Source: an uncultured Ruminococcus sp.
GTDB lineage: Bacteria > Bacillota > Clostridia > Oscillospirales > Acutalibacteraceae
Length of the DNA: 6,332 bases
Reading direction: 5' to 3'
NCBI GenBank assembly: GCA_902773265.1
Contig: CACYDZ010000190.1
Span: forward strand, 1 to 6,332
Part shown: one piece after another, positions 1-5,156 of the stretch
How the letters are laid out: every line of letters begins with the position of its first letter
Position numbering within the stretch: position 1 is the first letter of the stretch
The notes under the pieces: model-generated
Database searches by the model: none
Told to the model about the DNA's origin: nothing
The model's input: only the letters and a program-made list of their open reading frames with translations
Position numbers and translations under genes: made by a program

Positions 1-624
1 GCTCAGATGACTAATCCCCGTGCTAAAGTATTTCTGGAATGGTCGGCAGTCAAAGGGGCAAAGAATGCTGCTTTATCCCTCACCGAAAAAAATATTCATA
101 TTATTTCTTCTCAGGATACCGCCAGATTTCAGAATGATGACCGTCATAGTTTCGGTCTTTCCCGAATTGATCACGGTAAATCAGAACTGCTTGCCGTACC
201 TGTATGGAAATGGGGCATTTATTATGAGGAAATTCTGCGAAGAATGTTGGATAACACCGTTAAAGATGAATATGCCAACAGCAACAAGGCTTTGAATTAT
301 TATTGGGGAATGTCCGCAGGTGTTGTGGATATTGAATATGCAGGAGCTTTGCCGTTAGCTTCCAGACGGTGTGCCGACTTTTTCAGAGAAACTTTTATCC
401 ATAACTTTTCTTCCCCTTTTCTTACGCCTTTCTATACACAAAAAGGTGATGTTATCGGAAAAGGGCAGAAATCTCTTACTCTGGAACAGATTATCAGTAT
501 GGATTATCTTGTGGAAAATGTTGTGGGCGATATTCCTGCTTATGATGAACTGACTTATATGGGAAAAGCAACAGTTGATGTTGTTGGTGTAGAAAAATCT
601 CAGGCAAATTCGTCTGATGAATAA
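1..624 (+). CDS. BMP-family (PnrA-like) substrate-binding protein, 5'-truncated by the window
   Basis: The frame is open from base 1 and ends at TAA 622-624, leaving 207 residues. The first ATG (base 7) lies inside a conserved strand (AQMTNPRAKVFLEW), so it is not the start; the true start lies upstream. The family is recognised from the C-terminal half of BMP/PnrA-like periplasmic-binding proteins. Visible landmarks are VWKWGIYYE (about residues 68-76), NYYWGMSAGVVDI (about 99-111), and a terminal stretch with SPFLTPFYTQKG, LEQIISMDYL and NVVGDIP. Known family members are surface lipoproteins that hand nucleosides or related solutes to an ABC permease. The signal peptide and lipobox would be in the missing part, so localisation cannot be seen, and no permease or ATPase gene is present here. 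A metallophosphoesterase gene follows within 30 bases, suggesting cotranscription. The family call is firm; the ligand is unknown. Confidence 0.88.
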   Translation, partial: AQMTNPRAKVFLEWSAVKGAKNAALSLTEKNIHIISSQDTARFQNDDRHSFGLSRIDHGKSELLAVPVWKWGIYYEEILRRMLDNTVKDEYANSNKALNYYWGMSAGVVDIEYAGALPLASRRCADFFRETFIHNFSSPFLTPFYTQKGDVIGKGQKSLTLEQIISMDYLVENVVGDIPAYDELTYMGKATVDVVGVEKSQANSSDE

Positions 625-650
625 AACATAAACGGAAAGGTATTGTGAAA

Positions 651-1238
651 ATGAAAGCGTTGTTGGTGTCCGATATAGAATCAGACCGTTTTTATGAATA
701 TTATCAGCCTGAAAAATTAAAAGGATTCGATGTTATTATTTCTTGCGGAGATTTGAAAGTAGAGTATCTTGAATTTTTGGTAACGATGGCGAAATGTCCG
801 CTTCTTTATGTTCACGGTAATCATGACGAAAATTTTTCTCATGAACCTGACGGCTGTATTTGTATTGACGATAAGATTATCGAGTTCAACGGTCTGCGTA
901 TTATGGGGCTGGGCGGTTCTTACCGTTACCGTTCAGGAAAATATATGTATACAGAAAAACAGATGAAACACAGAATACATAAACTGAAATTCTCTTTAAT
1001 GCGTCATAAAGGCTTTGATATTCTGGTCACTCATGCCCCTGCCAGACATCTTAATGATTTTGATAATCTCCCTCACAGGGGATTTGAGTGTTTTAATGAA
1101 CTTCTGCAGAAGTATACACCTAAATTTTTCTTTCACGGACACATTCATCGCTCTTATGGAACAAATATTCCTCAAATTGATAAAGTTGGTGATACTACTG
1201 TTATCAACGCTTTTGAATGCTGCATTACCGAAATTTGA
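651..1238 (+). CDS. Small calcineurin-like metallophosphoesterase, D-x-E subfamily
   Basis: A 195-residue cytoplasmic protein with no signal peptide or membrane segment. The binuclear-metal motifs run in order: D8-I-E10, G33-D34, G56-N-H-D59, T127-H128 and G163-H-I-H166. The first motif is normally D-x-H; here the histidine is Glu. From memory, related clostridial proteins also carry D-x-E, so this looks like a subfamily trait rather than damage. The family hydrolyses phosphomono- or phosphodiesters (proteins, nucleotides or nucleic acids); the substrate cannot be read from sequence. Start choice: ATG 651 lies 10 bases after GGAAAGG (634-640). The in-frame GTG at 645 would add two residues but sits only 4 bases from that site, so it is less likely. 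The gene lies 20-30 bases after the BMP protein gene and probably shares its transcript. Its stop is followed by a hairpin cluster. Confidence 0.9.
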   Translation: MKALLVSDIESDRFYEYYQPEKLKGFDVIISCGDLKVEYLEFLVTMAKCPLLYVHGNHDENFSHEPDGCICIDDKIIEFNGLRIMGLGGSYRYRSGKYMYTEKQMKHRIHKLKFSLMRHKGFDILVTHAPARHLNDFDNLPHRGFECFNELLQKYTPKFFFHGHIHRSYGTNIPQIDKVGDTTVINAFECCITEI

Positions 1239-1241
1239 CCG

Positions 1242-1263
1242 TTAAAGGGTTACTACCTTTTAA
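1242..1263. other. Stem-loop 1 in the convergent junction
   Basis: Arms TTAAAGGGT (1242-1250) and ACCTTTTAA (1255-1263) form a 9-bp stem with one G-U pair and a TACT loop. It starts 4 bases after the metallophosphoesterase stop. No T-run follows on either strand, so it is not a canonical intrinsic terminator by itself. It could protect the 3' end or be the first part of a compound terminator. Confidence 0.45.
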
Positions 1264-1265
1264 AA

Positions 1266-1298
1266 TTCTGCCCGCTTTTTTGAGAAAAGTGGGCAGAA
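1266..1298. terminator. GC-rich stem-loop, probable terminator between convergent genes
   Basis: Arms TTCTGCCCGCTTTT (1266-1279) and AAAAGTGGGCAGAA (1285-1298) form a 14-bp stem with one G-U pair and a 5-base loop. Read on the minus strand, downstream of psd, it is followed by TTTTAAAA, a short T-run. Read on the plus strand, downstream of the metallophosphoesterase, the tail is AAAACTTT and lacks a T-run. It is the strongest terminator candidate for either unit, best suited to the minus strand and possibly acting on both. Confidence 0.6.
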
Positions 1299-1306
1299 AA
1301 CTTTAA

Positions 1307-1338
1307 GGAACGGTTTAAGAAATTTCTTAAACCGTTCC
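1307..1338. repeat. Perfect 32-base palindrome spanning the psd stop codon
   Basis: Arms GGAACGGTTTAAGAAA (1307-1322) and TTTCTTAAACCGTTCC (1323-1338) are exact reverse complements with no intervening base. The right arm covers the last three codons and the stop (1327-1329) of psd on the minus strand; the left arm is noncoding. As RNA from either strand it folds into a long hairpin. No clear T-run follows on either side. It may be an auxiliary terminator, a 3'-end stabiliser, or a protein-binding palindrome. Confidence 0.75.
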
Positions 1339-2136
1339 CAGAACTTTTCCTATTTCGATGGGAATTTCTTCACCACTATTGATGGTATTCTGCAATTCTT
1401 GTGTTAAAGAAATAAAATGGTTCTGAAACAGTACCATAATTGTTGAACCGCCAAATTCAAAGTATCCTTTTTCCTGACCCAGCACCGCATATGTATTTGT
1501 CTGATTACAGATTTTTCCGACGAGCAATGCTCCTATTTCCATCTGTACCACATCACCGAATATCACATTTTTAATGACAGTATATTCCCGACTGTTCTGA
1601 AACCATACAGGGTAAGCCTCACACGCTATCGGACGGACGGAATGTAACACTCCGTCAATTCTTTTATTGGTGACAATCTCACCGCCGACAGTATATACAT
1701 AATGATGGTAATGTTTTGGTTCAAGACGGAACACAAGACAAAAACCGCCTGCAAATTTCTGTGCTAAAGATTTATCCTCCAACAAATCAGCAATTGTATA
1801 TTGACTATGCTTTATCGGCAACTGTAATTTATCACTGATACGATAAATACTCAGATAAGCGTCACAAGGACTTATCACATTCTGAGGATTAGGAGCAATC
1901 TTCAGAGTTTTTGTTCGTTTAAAAAAATCGTTAAAAGATGGGAATGTTTGTTGGTCAAATTCCTGTAAATTAATGTTATATTTCCTGACATAACGGGAAA
2001 TCATTCTTTTAGACAAGCGTGATGAAAGATACTTAGCTCCGATATTAGAAAACCACGAACCTTTGACAAAAGGTTTTAAAAGAAATCTTCCCAAAGCTGT
2101 ACCGTACAGAAAACGCATGGCAAGTGATTCACTCAT
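1327..2136 (-). CDS. psd: Phosphatidylserine decarboxylase proenzyme
   Basis: This 269-residue membrane-associated enzyme decarboxylates phosphatidylserine to phosphatidylethanolamine. The diagnostic self-cleavage motif is FGGST: G230-S231 is the expected cut, giving a large beta chain and a small alpha chain whose new N-terminal serine becomes the pyruvoyl cofactor. D92 in SPCDAY matches the conserved aspartate of the SP-x-DG motif, with Ala in place of Gly. The YHRxH region reads Y143-H-H-Y-V147, so the first histidine (H144) is kept but the second position, the catalytic-triad histidine in E. coli-type enzymes, is Val. H165 in DGVLHSV could stand in; I recall clostridial relatives with a similar arrangement. 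The ATG overlaps the pssA stop as ATGA (4 bases), indicating translational coupling with the gene that makes its substrate. The stop lies inside a perfect palindrome. Confidence 0.95.
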   Translation of the reverse strand: MSESLAMRFLYGTALGRFLLKPFVKGSWFSNIGAKYLSSRLSKRMISRYVRKYNINLQEFDQQTFPSFNDFFKRTKTLKIAPNPQNVISPCDAYLSIYRISDKLQLPIKHSQYTIADLLEDKSLAQKFAGGFCLVFRLEPKHYHHYVYTVGGEIVTNKRIDGVLHSVRPIACEAYPVWFQNSREYTVIKNVIFGDVVQMEIGALLVGKICNQTNTYAVLGQEKGYFEFGGSTIMVLFQNHFISLTQELQNTINSGEEIPIEIGKVLGTV

Positions 2137-2771
2137 ACCGCACCCCGAAATATAAACAGACTGATAAACTCCAGTACACCAATAACGATAATCACCATTT
2201 TTCCGACAGAAGCAGGTTTCCTGATTTCGATGGGAAAAATAAATCCTATTGCGACAAGCCCCAGCATAACCGTAAAACAGATGGTGTTTGCCAGAATATT
2301 ATTACTGAACAGCATATAGAAAGGGGGTAAAATCAACGCAATCGTTGTTACGGGAACTCCCAGATAACTTTTTTTTCGGTTATCTTTCCGACTTTGCCTT
2401 TGTTCTTCCAGAACATTGAAGTATGCCAGACGGATTAAAGCCGCCAGAATATAAGCACAAGCTATCGCCATTACCGAATATTCTGCACCCGAAATCATAT
2501 ACACGAATATGGCAGGAAAAACGCCGAAACTCACCAAATCACTCAAGGAATCTATCTGTATACCAAAACGCTTTTCATTTTCGTCCCGACTTTTTTTGGT
2601 AGAGGCAACAGTTCCGTCAAACATATCGCAAATACCCGAAATCATCAGCAACAATACCGCAAGAAAATAATTGCCACCGATAGAAAAAAATATGCCTACA
2701 CAAGCCGATAACATCCCCAGATAGGTCAAAACAACCGTATAACTGTAATATCCTATAATTTTACGTTCCAT
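2133..2771 (-). CDS. pssA: CDP-diacylglycerol-serine O-phosphatidyltransferase (phosphatidylserine synthase)
   Basis: This integral membrane enzyme joins CDP-diacylglycerol and serine to give phosphatidylserine and CMP. It has 212 residues and several hydrophobic segments (about 12-30, 36-48, 80-94, 98-115, 140-155, 160-180, 190-207). The CDP-alcohol phosphatidyltransferase signature has all four aspartates: D49-x2-D52-G53-x2-A56-S57-x12-G70-x3-D74-x3-D78. Compared with the usual DGx2ARx8Gx3Dx3D, Arg is replaced by Ser57 and the spacer is four residues longer. IRLAYFN (113-119) and GVPVTT (138-143) are typical of the serine-using branch. ATG 2771 is chosen because GGGGAGG (2790-2784) lies 12 bases upstream. 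An in-frame GTG at 2819 would add 16 hydrophilic residues translated through a hairpin and has no comparable binding site. psd follows with a 4-base overlap. Confidence 0.93.
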   Translation of the reverse strand: MERKIIGYYSYTVVLTYLGMLSACVGIFFSIGGNYFLAVLLLMISGICDMFDGTVASTKKSRDENEKRFGIQIDSLSDLVSFGVFPAIFVYMISGAEYSVMAIACAYILAALIRLAYFNVLEEQRQSRKDNRKKSYLGVPVTTIALILPPFYMLFSNNILANTICFTVMLGLVAIGFIFPIEIRKPASVGKMVIIVIGVLEFISLFIFRGAV

Positions 2772-2783
2772 TATAATATTTTT

Positions 2784-2811
2784 CCTCCCCTTGTCAGGGC
2801 AATTCCCTGAC
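2784..2811 (-). promoter_or_regulatory. pssA leader: small hairpin directly before a strong ribosome binding site
   Basis: On the minus strand, GTCAGGG (2811-2805) and CCCTGAC (2799-2793) form a perfect 7-bp stem with an AATTG loop. Two bases later comes the Shine-Dalgarno sequence GGGGAGG (2790-2784), 12 bases before the ATG. The stem leaves the binding site exposed but adjacent, so it could tune translation or leader stability. No known riboswitch is recognised. Function is inferred only from position. Confidence 0.45.
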
Positions 2812-2841
2812 TGTTGCACAAAAGTTCAACCCTCACTGTCA

Positions 2842-2866
2842 GAATTTCAGAAACTTTCTGAAATTC
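2842..2866. repeat. 25-base palindrome upstream of pssA
   Basis: Arms GAATTTCAGAAA (2842-2853) and TTTCTGAAATTC (2855-2866) are perfect 12-bp inverted repeats around a single central C. The site lies 71-95 bases upstream of the pssA start. Its near-zero loop and A/T-rich composition suit a dimeric repressor operator as well as an RNA hairpin. It does not match any operator I can name. No T-run follows on the minus strand, so a terminator is less likely; on the plus strand GTCATGATAAAAAA follows. Confidence 0.5.
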
Positions 2867-2890
2867 GTCATGATAAAAAACTTATAGCTA

Positions 2891-2983
2891 TGACAATTAA
2901 AAGTTTCGGTCAAGCCTTTTCAAAGGCTTGTGGGGTTCAGGGGCAACGCCCCTGATAGGATTTTTAAGGGCAACGCCCTTAAA
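2891..2983. repeat. Modular hairpin intergenic repeat, copy 1
   Basis: Bases 2891-2967 match 6256-6332 at 75 of 77 positions. Three stem-loops follow one another. The first is CAAGCCTTT/AAAGGCTTG (2911-2919 with 2922-2930). The second is TCAGGGGC/GCCCCTGA (2937-2944 with 2948-2955, loop AAC). The third is TTTAAGGGC/GCCCTTAAA (2963-2971 with 2975-2983, loop AAC). The second and third share the 11-base core GGGCAACGCCC, as if duplicated. One of the two differences from copy 2 lies in a hairpin loop and the other between stems, so all visible stems are preserved. There is no transposase and no obvious target-site duplication. It looks like a REP/MITE-like dispersed element of clostridial genomes; that wider distribution is recalled, not shown here. 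Confidence 0.8.
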
Positions 2984-2998
2984 CTCTCCAAAGCCAAA

Positions 2999-3024
2999 TC
3001 AAAATTTGCGTGTGCAAATTTTGA
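2999..3024. repeat. A/T-rich stem-loop beside repeat copy 1
   Basis: Arms TCAAAATTTGC (2999-3009) and GCAAATTTTGA (3014-3024) form a perfect 11-bp stem with a GTGT loop, 15 bases after the last hairpin of repeat copy 1. It may be a fourth module of the same element; the copy at the right edge is cut before this could be tested. Bases 3025-3106, between this hairpin and the promoter region, show nothing I can assign. Confidence 0.6.
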
Positions 3025-3106
3025 CAATCACTACTTGAATTTTAACCACTCAGGCAAAGATTTTGTACAAATTTGAAATCCATAACAGTTCACCGTTATT
3101 ATATGC

Positions 3107-3166
3107 TGATAACCTTAAATAAACATTGATAACCGTTTGTTAATTTTTCAATGTTTATTCAATGTT
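3107..3166 (+). promoter_or_regulatory. Candidate response-regulator binding region: direct and inverted repeats
   Basis: TTCAATGTT occurs at 3147-3155 and again at 3158-3166, an 11-base period equal to one helical turn; the second copy overlaps the -35 region. The reverse complement of the core appears at 3122-3129 (AACATTGA). It is part of a perfect 12-bp inverted repeat: AATAAACATTGA (3118-3129) with TCAATGTTTATT (3148-3159), 18 bases apart. TGATAACC is also repeated at 3107-3114 and 3127-3134 (20-base period). Tandem sites about 11 bases apart next to a weak -35 are typical of OmpR-family regulators acting as activators. The first downstream gene encodes such a regulator, so autoregulation is the inferred role. 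Confidence 0.55.
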
Positions 3167-3193
3167 GCAGTAAGACAATTTCCATTGTATAAT
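3165..3193 (+). promoter_or_regulatory. Sigma-A-type promoter for the regulator-kinase-membrane protein operon
   Basis: The -10 is a perfect TATAAT (3188-3193), preceded by TG. At the ideal 17-base spacing the -35 is TTGCAG (3165-3170), matching only the TTG of TTGACA. A strong -10 with a poor -35 overlapped by a repeated motif suggests activator dependence. Transcription would start near 3200, leaving a leader of about 28 bases before the TTG start codon. Confidence 0.65.
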
Positions 3194-3213
3194 TATCTGT
3201 ATTGCTGGAAAGA

Positions 3214-3224
3214 AAAGATGTGAT
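3214..3224 (+). promoter_or_regulatory. Extended Shine-Dalgarno supporting a TTG start
   Basis: AAAGATGTGAT matches 9 of 11 positions of AAGGAGGTGAT, the complement of the 16S rRNA 3' end. The part aligned with the GGAGG core ends at 3220, 7 bases before TTG 3228. No in-frame ATG or GTG lies within about 35 bases upstream, so this site decides the start of the response regulator. Confidence 0.5.
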
Positions 3225-3227
3225 GAT

Positions 3228-3917
3228 TTGAGGATACTGATAGTTGAAGACGAAATTGAAATAGCAGACGGCATTAAAACGATACTGGAAAAAGAAGGAT
3301 ATCAGACGGACGCTGTTTATGACGGTCTGAGTGGTTTAGATGAACTGTTAAGCAACATTTATGACCTTGCCTTGTTGGATATCATGTTGCCGAAAATCAG
3401 CGGTCTTGATGTTCTGCGTTCAGCACGCAATTCAGGGATTGATACACCCATCATTCTGTTGACGGCACGCTCGCAGACAGAAGATAAAATCATAGGTTTA
3501 GACAGTGGTGCAGACGATTATCTGACCAAACCGTTTGATGCAGGGGAATTGCTTGCCAGAATAAGAGCAAGATTTCGCCGTCGTGATAATGTCATTACAC
3601 AGTCACTTTCTTTTGCTGATATCCGTCTGGAACAGTCCTCAATGAAACTTTACGGAAGAGAACGCTCCGTAAAACTTGCCAAAAAAGAATATCAGCTTTT
3701 AGAATATTTACTTGTCAATCACGGCTGTATACTGACAAGAAATATGTTGGTAGCAAAGATATGGGGATATGATGACCAGGCGGAATACAATCAGCTTGAT
3801 GTATACATTTCCTTTGTAAGAAAAAAACTGAAATTTGTCAGTGCAAACATTTCGATAGTCACAGAAAAAGGGGTAGGATATTCCTTACAGGCAGGCGGAA
3901 AAAACGATGGAATCTGA
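3228..3917 (+). CDS. OmpR/PhoB-family response regulator
   Basis: This 229-residue cytoplasmic transcription factor is phosphorylated by a partner kinase. Residues 1-115 form the receiver domain: acidic pocket E7/D8, phospho-acceptor D51 (LLDIMLP), switch residues T79 and Y98, and conserved K101 (TKPF). Residues about 128-224 form a winged-helix DNA-binding domain, seen as KKEYQLLEYLL, ILTRNML, the recognition-helix region LDVYISFVRKKLK, and the closing wing KGVGY. The length is normal for the family. The start is TTG; MRILIVEDE is the typical receiver N-terminus. The end overlaps the kinase ATG by 11 bases, so regulator and kinase are almost certainly a cognate pair. The repeated motif upstream suggests it regulates its own operon. 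The specific regulon cannot be read from the sequence. Confidence 0.95.
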   Translation: MRILIVEDEIEIADGIKTILEKEGYQTDAVYDGLSGLDELLSNIYDLALLDIMLPKISGLDVLRSARNSGIDTPIILLTARSQTEDKIIGLDSGADDYLTKPFDAGELLARIRARFRRRDNVITQSLSFADIRLEQSSMKLYGRERSVKLAKKEYQLLEYLLVNHGCILTRNMLVAKIWGYDDQAEYNQLDVYISFVRKKLKFVSANISIVTEKGVGYSLQAGGKNDGI

Positions 3918-5154
3918 AATCAGAAAGAAGTTTGTTATTGTCACTATGTCCCTGATGACATTGGTTTTAGGTATATGTTATCTGGGTATGCACTTTTACT
4001 ATCGTTACTGGTTTGACCAGGATACTTTACAGTTTCTGGAATGGATAGCCGACAGCGGTATTTTACAGACAGATGCAGAAAATATTCCTGTTGATAAAGC
4101 CAACAGTCACATTGACCCTGAATTTGCTATTGATGTAGTTGTTGTACAGGAAGGTAAAGTCATTTCTGAAAAGTTTATCGGTGCAGACAGTCAGCAACAC
4201 ATTCCTGACGAAGTGATTGATTGTATTCTTGTTGCCGACAAGGATGACTATAAAGCTGATTCCTATATATACACTCTGCGGAAACTTTCCAATGACAGAA
4301 CACTCATTATTCTGACAGATTCAGATTACAACAGTACCAAACCGACAAGATTACTTTCCCGAATATTACTGATACTGTTGGGAATTTTTTTAATGACAAT
4401 CATTATCTTTTTACTGTCACGGTTCGTGACAAAACCGGCAATAAAAGCCATGTTACGGGAAAAGCAGTTTGTATCTGATGCAAGCCACGAACTGAAAACA
4501 CCTTTGGGAGCAATCAGTATCAATGCACAGGCACTTTTGGGAAGTGCAGAGAAATTATTTTCTCAAAAAGCAGACCCTAATGTACCTTTAGCGGAAACAA
4601 AACACAATTACGAAAGACATATTCAGAATATTATCCGTGAATCCCAACGCATGAACCGTCTGGTAGAAAAATTGCTTATGCTTTCGAGAATTGAGGAAAA
4701 TAAAGTCAGAAAAAAAACACAGATTTCGTTATCCTCATGTGTAGAGGAAATGGCACTTACCTATGAGAGTGTTGCTTATGAAAAAGGTATCCATTATGAT
4801 TATCAGATTGCAGAAGATATCTCCATTAACGGCAACGAGGACGAAATAAAGCAACTTATTGCCATACTCATTGACAATGCCATTAAACACACACCGAAAG
4901 ACGGTATAGTCCTAACAACTTTGCAACAGAAAAAAGACAAAATATTACTGATTGTAGAAGACACAGGTGACGGTATTTCGGCTGAAGATTTACCGCATAT
5001 CTTTGAACGGTTTTACAAAGCTGATGTATCCCGAAAAAGCAGTTCATTCGGGTTAGGGCTGGCTATTGCCAAAGCGATTGCCGAAAGACACAACGCACAT
5101 ATCTCCGCCGAGAGTACACCCGGCAAAAAAACAATATTCGAGGTGGAATTTTAA
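3907..5154 (+). CDS. Membrane sensor histidine kinase without a HAMP domain
   Basis: The protein has 415 residues. Membrane segments at about 9-29 and 148-171 enclose an extracellular domain of about 115 residues with no fold I recognise; it may be a small PAS/Cache-like sensor. Only about 23 residues separate the second membrane segment from phospho-acceptor H194 (SDASHELKTPL), leaving no room for a normal HAMP domain. The dimerisation helices run to about 262, with an extra stretch near 213-235. The ATPase domain has the N box (DNAIKHTP, N324), G1 (EDTGDGI, with Thr353 where Asn is usual), F box (FERFYKADVSR) and G2 (FGLGLAIAKAI). All catalytic elements are present, so it should be active. 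ATG 3907 is preceded by AGGCGG (3893-3898) at 8 bases and lies inside the regulator gene. The membrane-protein gene starts 2 bases after its stop. The signal sensed is unknown. Confidence 0.94.
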   Translation: MESEIRKKFVIVTMSLMTLVLGICYLGMHFYYRYWFDQDTLQFLEWIADSGILQTDAENIPVDKANSHIDPEFAIDVVVVQEGKVISEKFIGADSQQHIPDEVIDCILVADKDDYKADSYIYTLRKLSNDRTLIILTDSDYNSTKPTRLLSRILLILLGIFLMTIIIFLLSRFVTKPAIKAMLREKQFVSDASHELKTPLGAISINAQALLGSAEKLFSQKADPNVPLAETKHNYERHIQNIIRESQRMNRLVEKLLMLSRIEENKVRKKTQISLSSCVEEMALTYESVAYEKGIHYDYQIAEDISINGNEDEIKQLIAILIDNAIKHTPKDGIVLTTLQQKKDKILLIVEDTGDGISAEDLPHIFERFYKADVSRKSSSFGLGLAIAKAIAERHNAHISAESTPGKKTIFEVEF

Positions 5155-5156
5155 CT

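Noticed and set aside
1015..1245. Second plus-strand frame overlapping the metallophosphoesterase end
   Set aside because: The overlapped frame carries the T-H and GHxH metal motifs; the alternative is Leu/Ile-rich with no motif.
2124..2330. Plus-strand open frame of 68 codons over the pssA/psd junction
   Set aside because: It lies antisense to strongly recognised genes, its translation is rich in His, Asn, Asp and Lys with no known motif, and it has no supporting ribosome binding site.
2772..2819. A longer pssA starting at GTG 2819 (228 residues)
   Set aside because: The extension is hydrophilic, runs through a 7-bp hairpin and lacks a good ribosome binding site, whereas ATG 2771 has GGGGAGG 12 bases upstream and gives a normal N-terminus.
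2881..2913. Minus-strand promoter for pssA made of TTGACC (2913-2908) and TATAAG (2886-2881)
   Set aside because: The 21-base spacer is too long for a sigma-A promoter, and the 17-base alternative has a poor -10 (TAGCTA). I do not place a pssA promoter.
2891..3024. CRISPR array, because of repeated hairpins and short repeats
   Set aside because: The repeats are not evenly spaced, the units differ, no spacer-like sequences separate them, and there are no cas genes.
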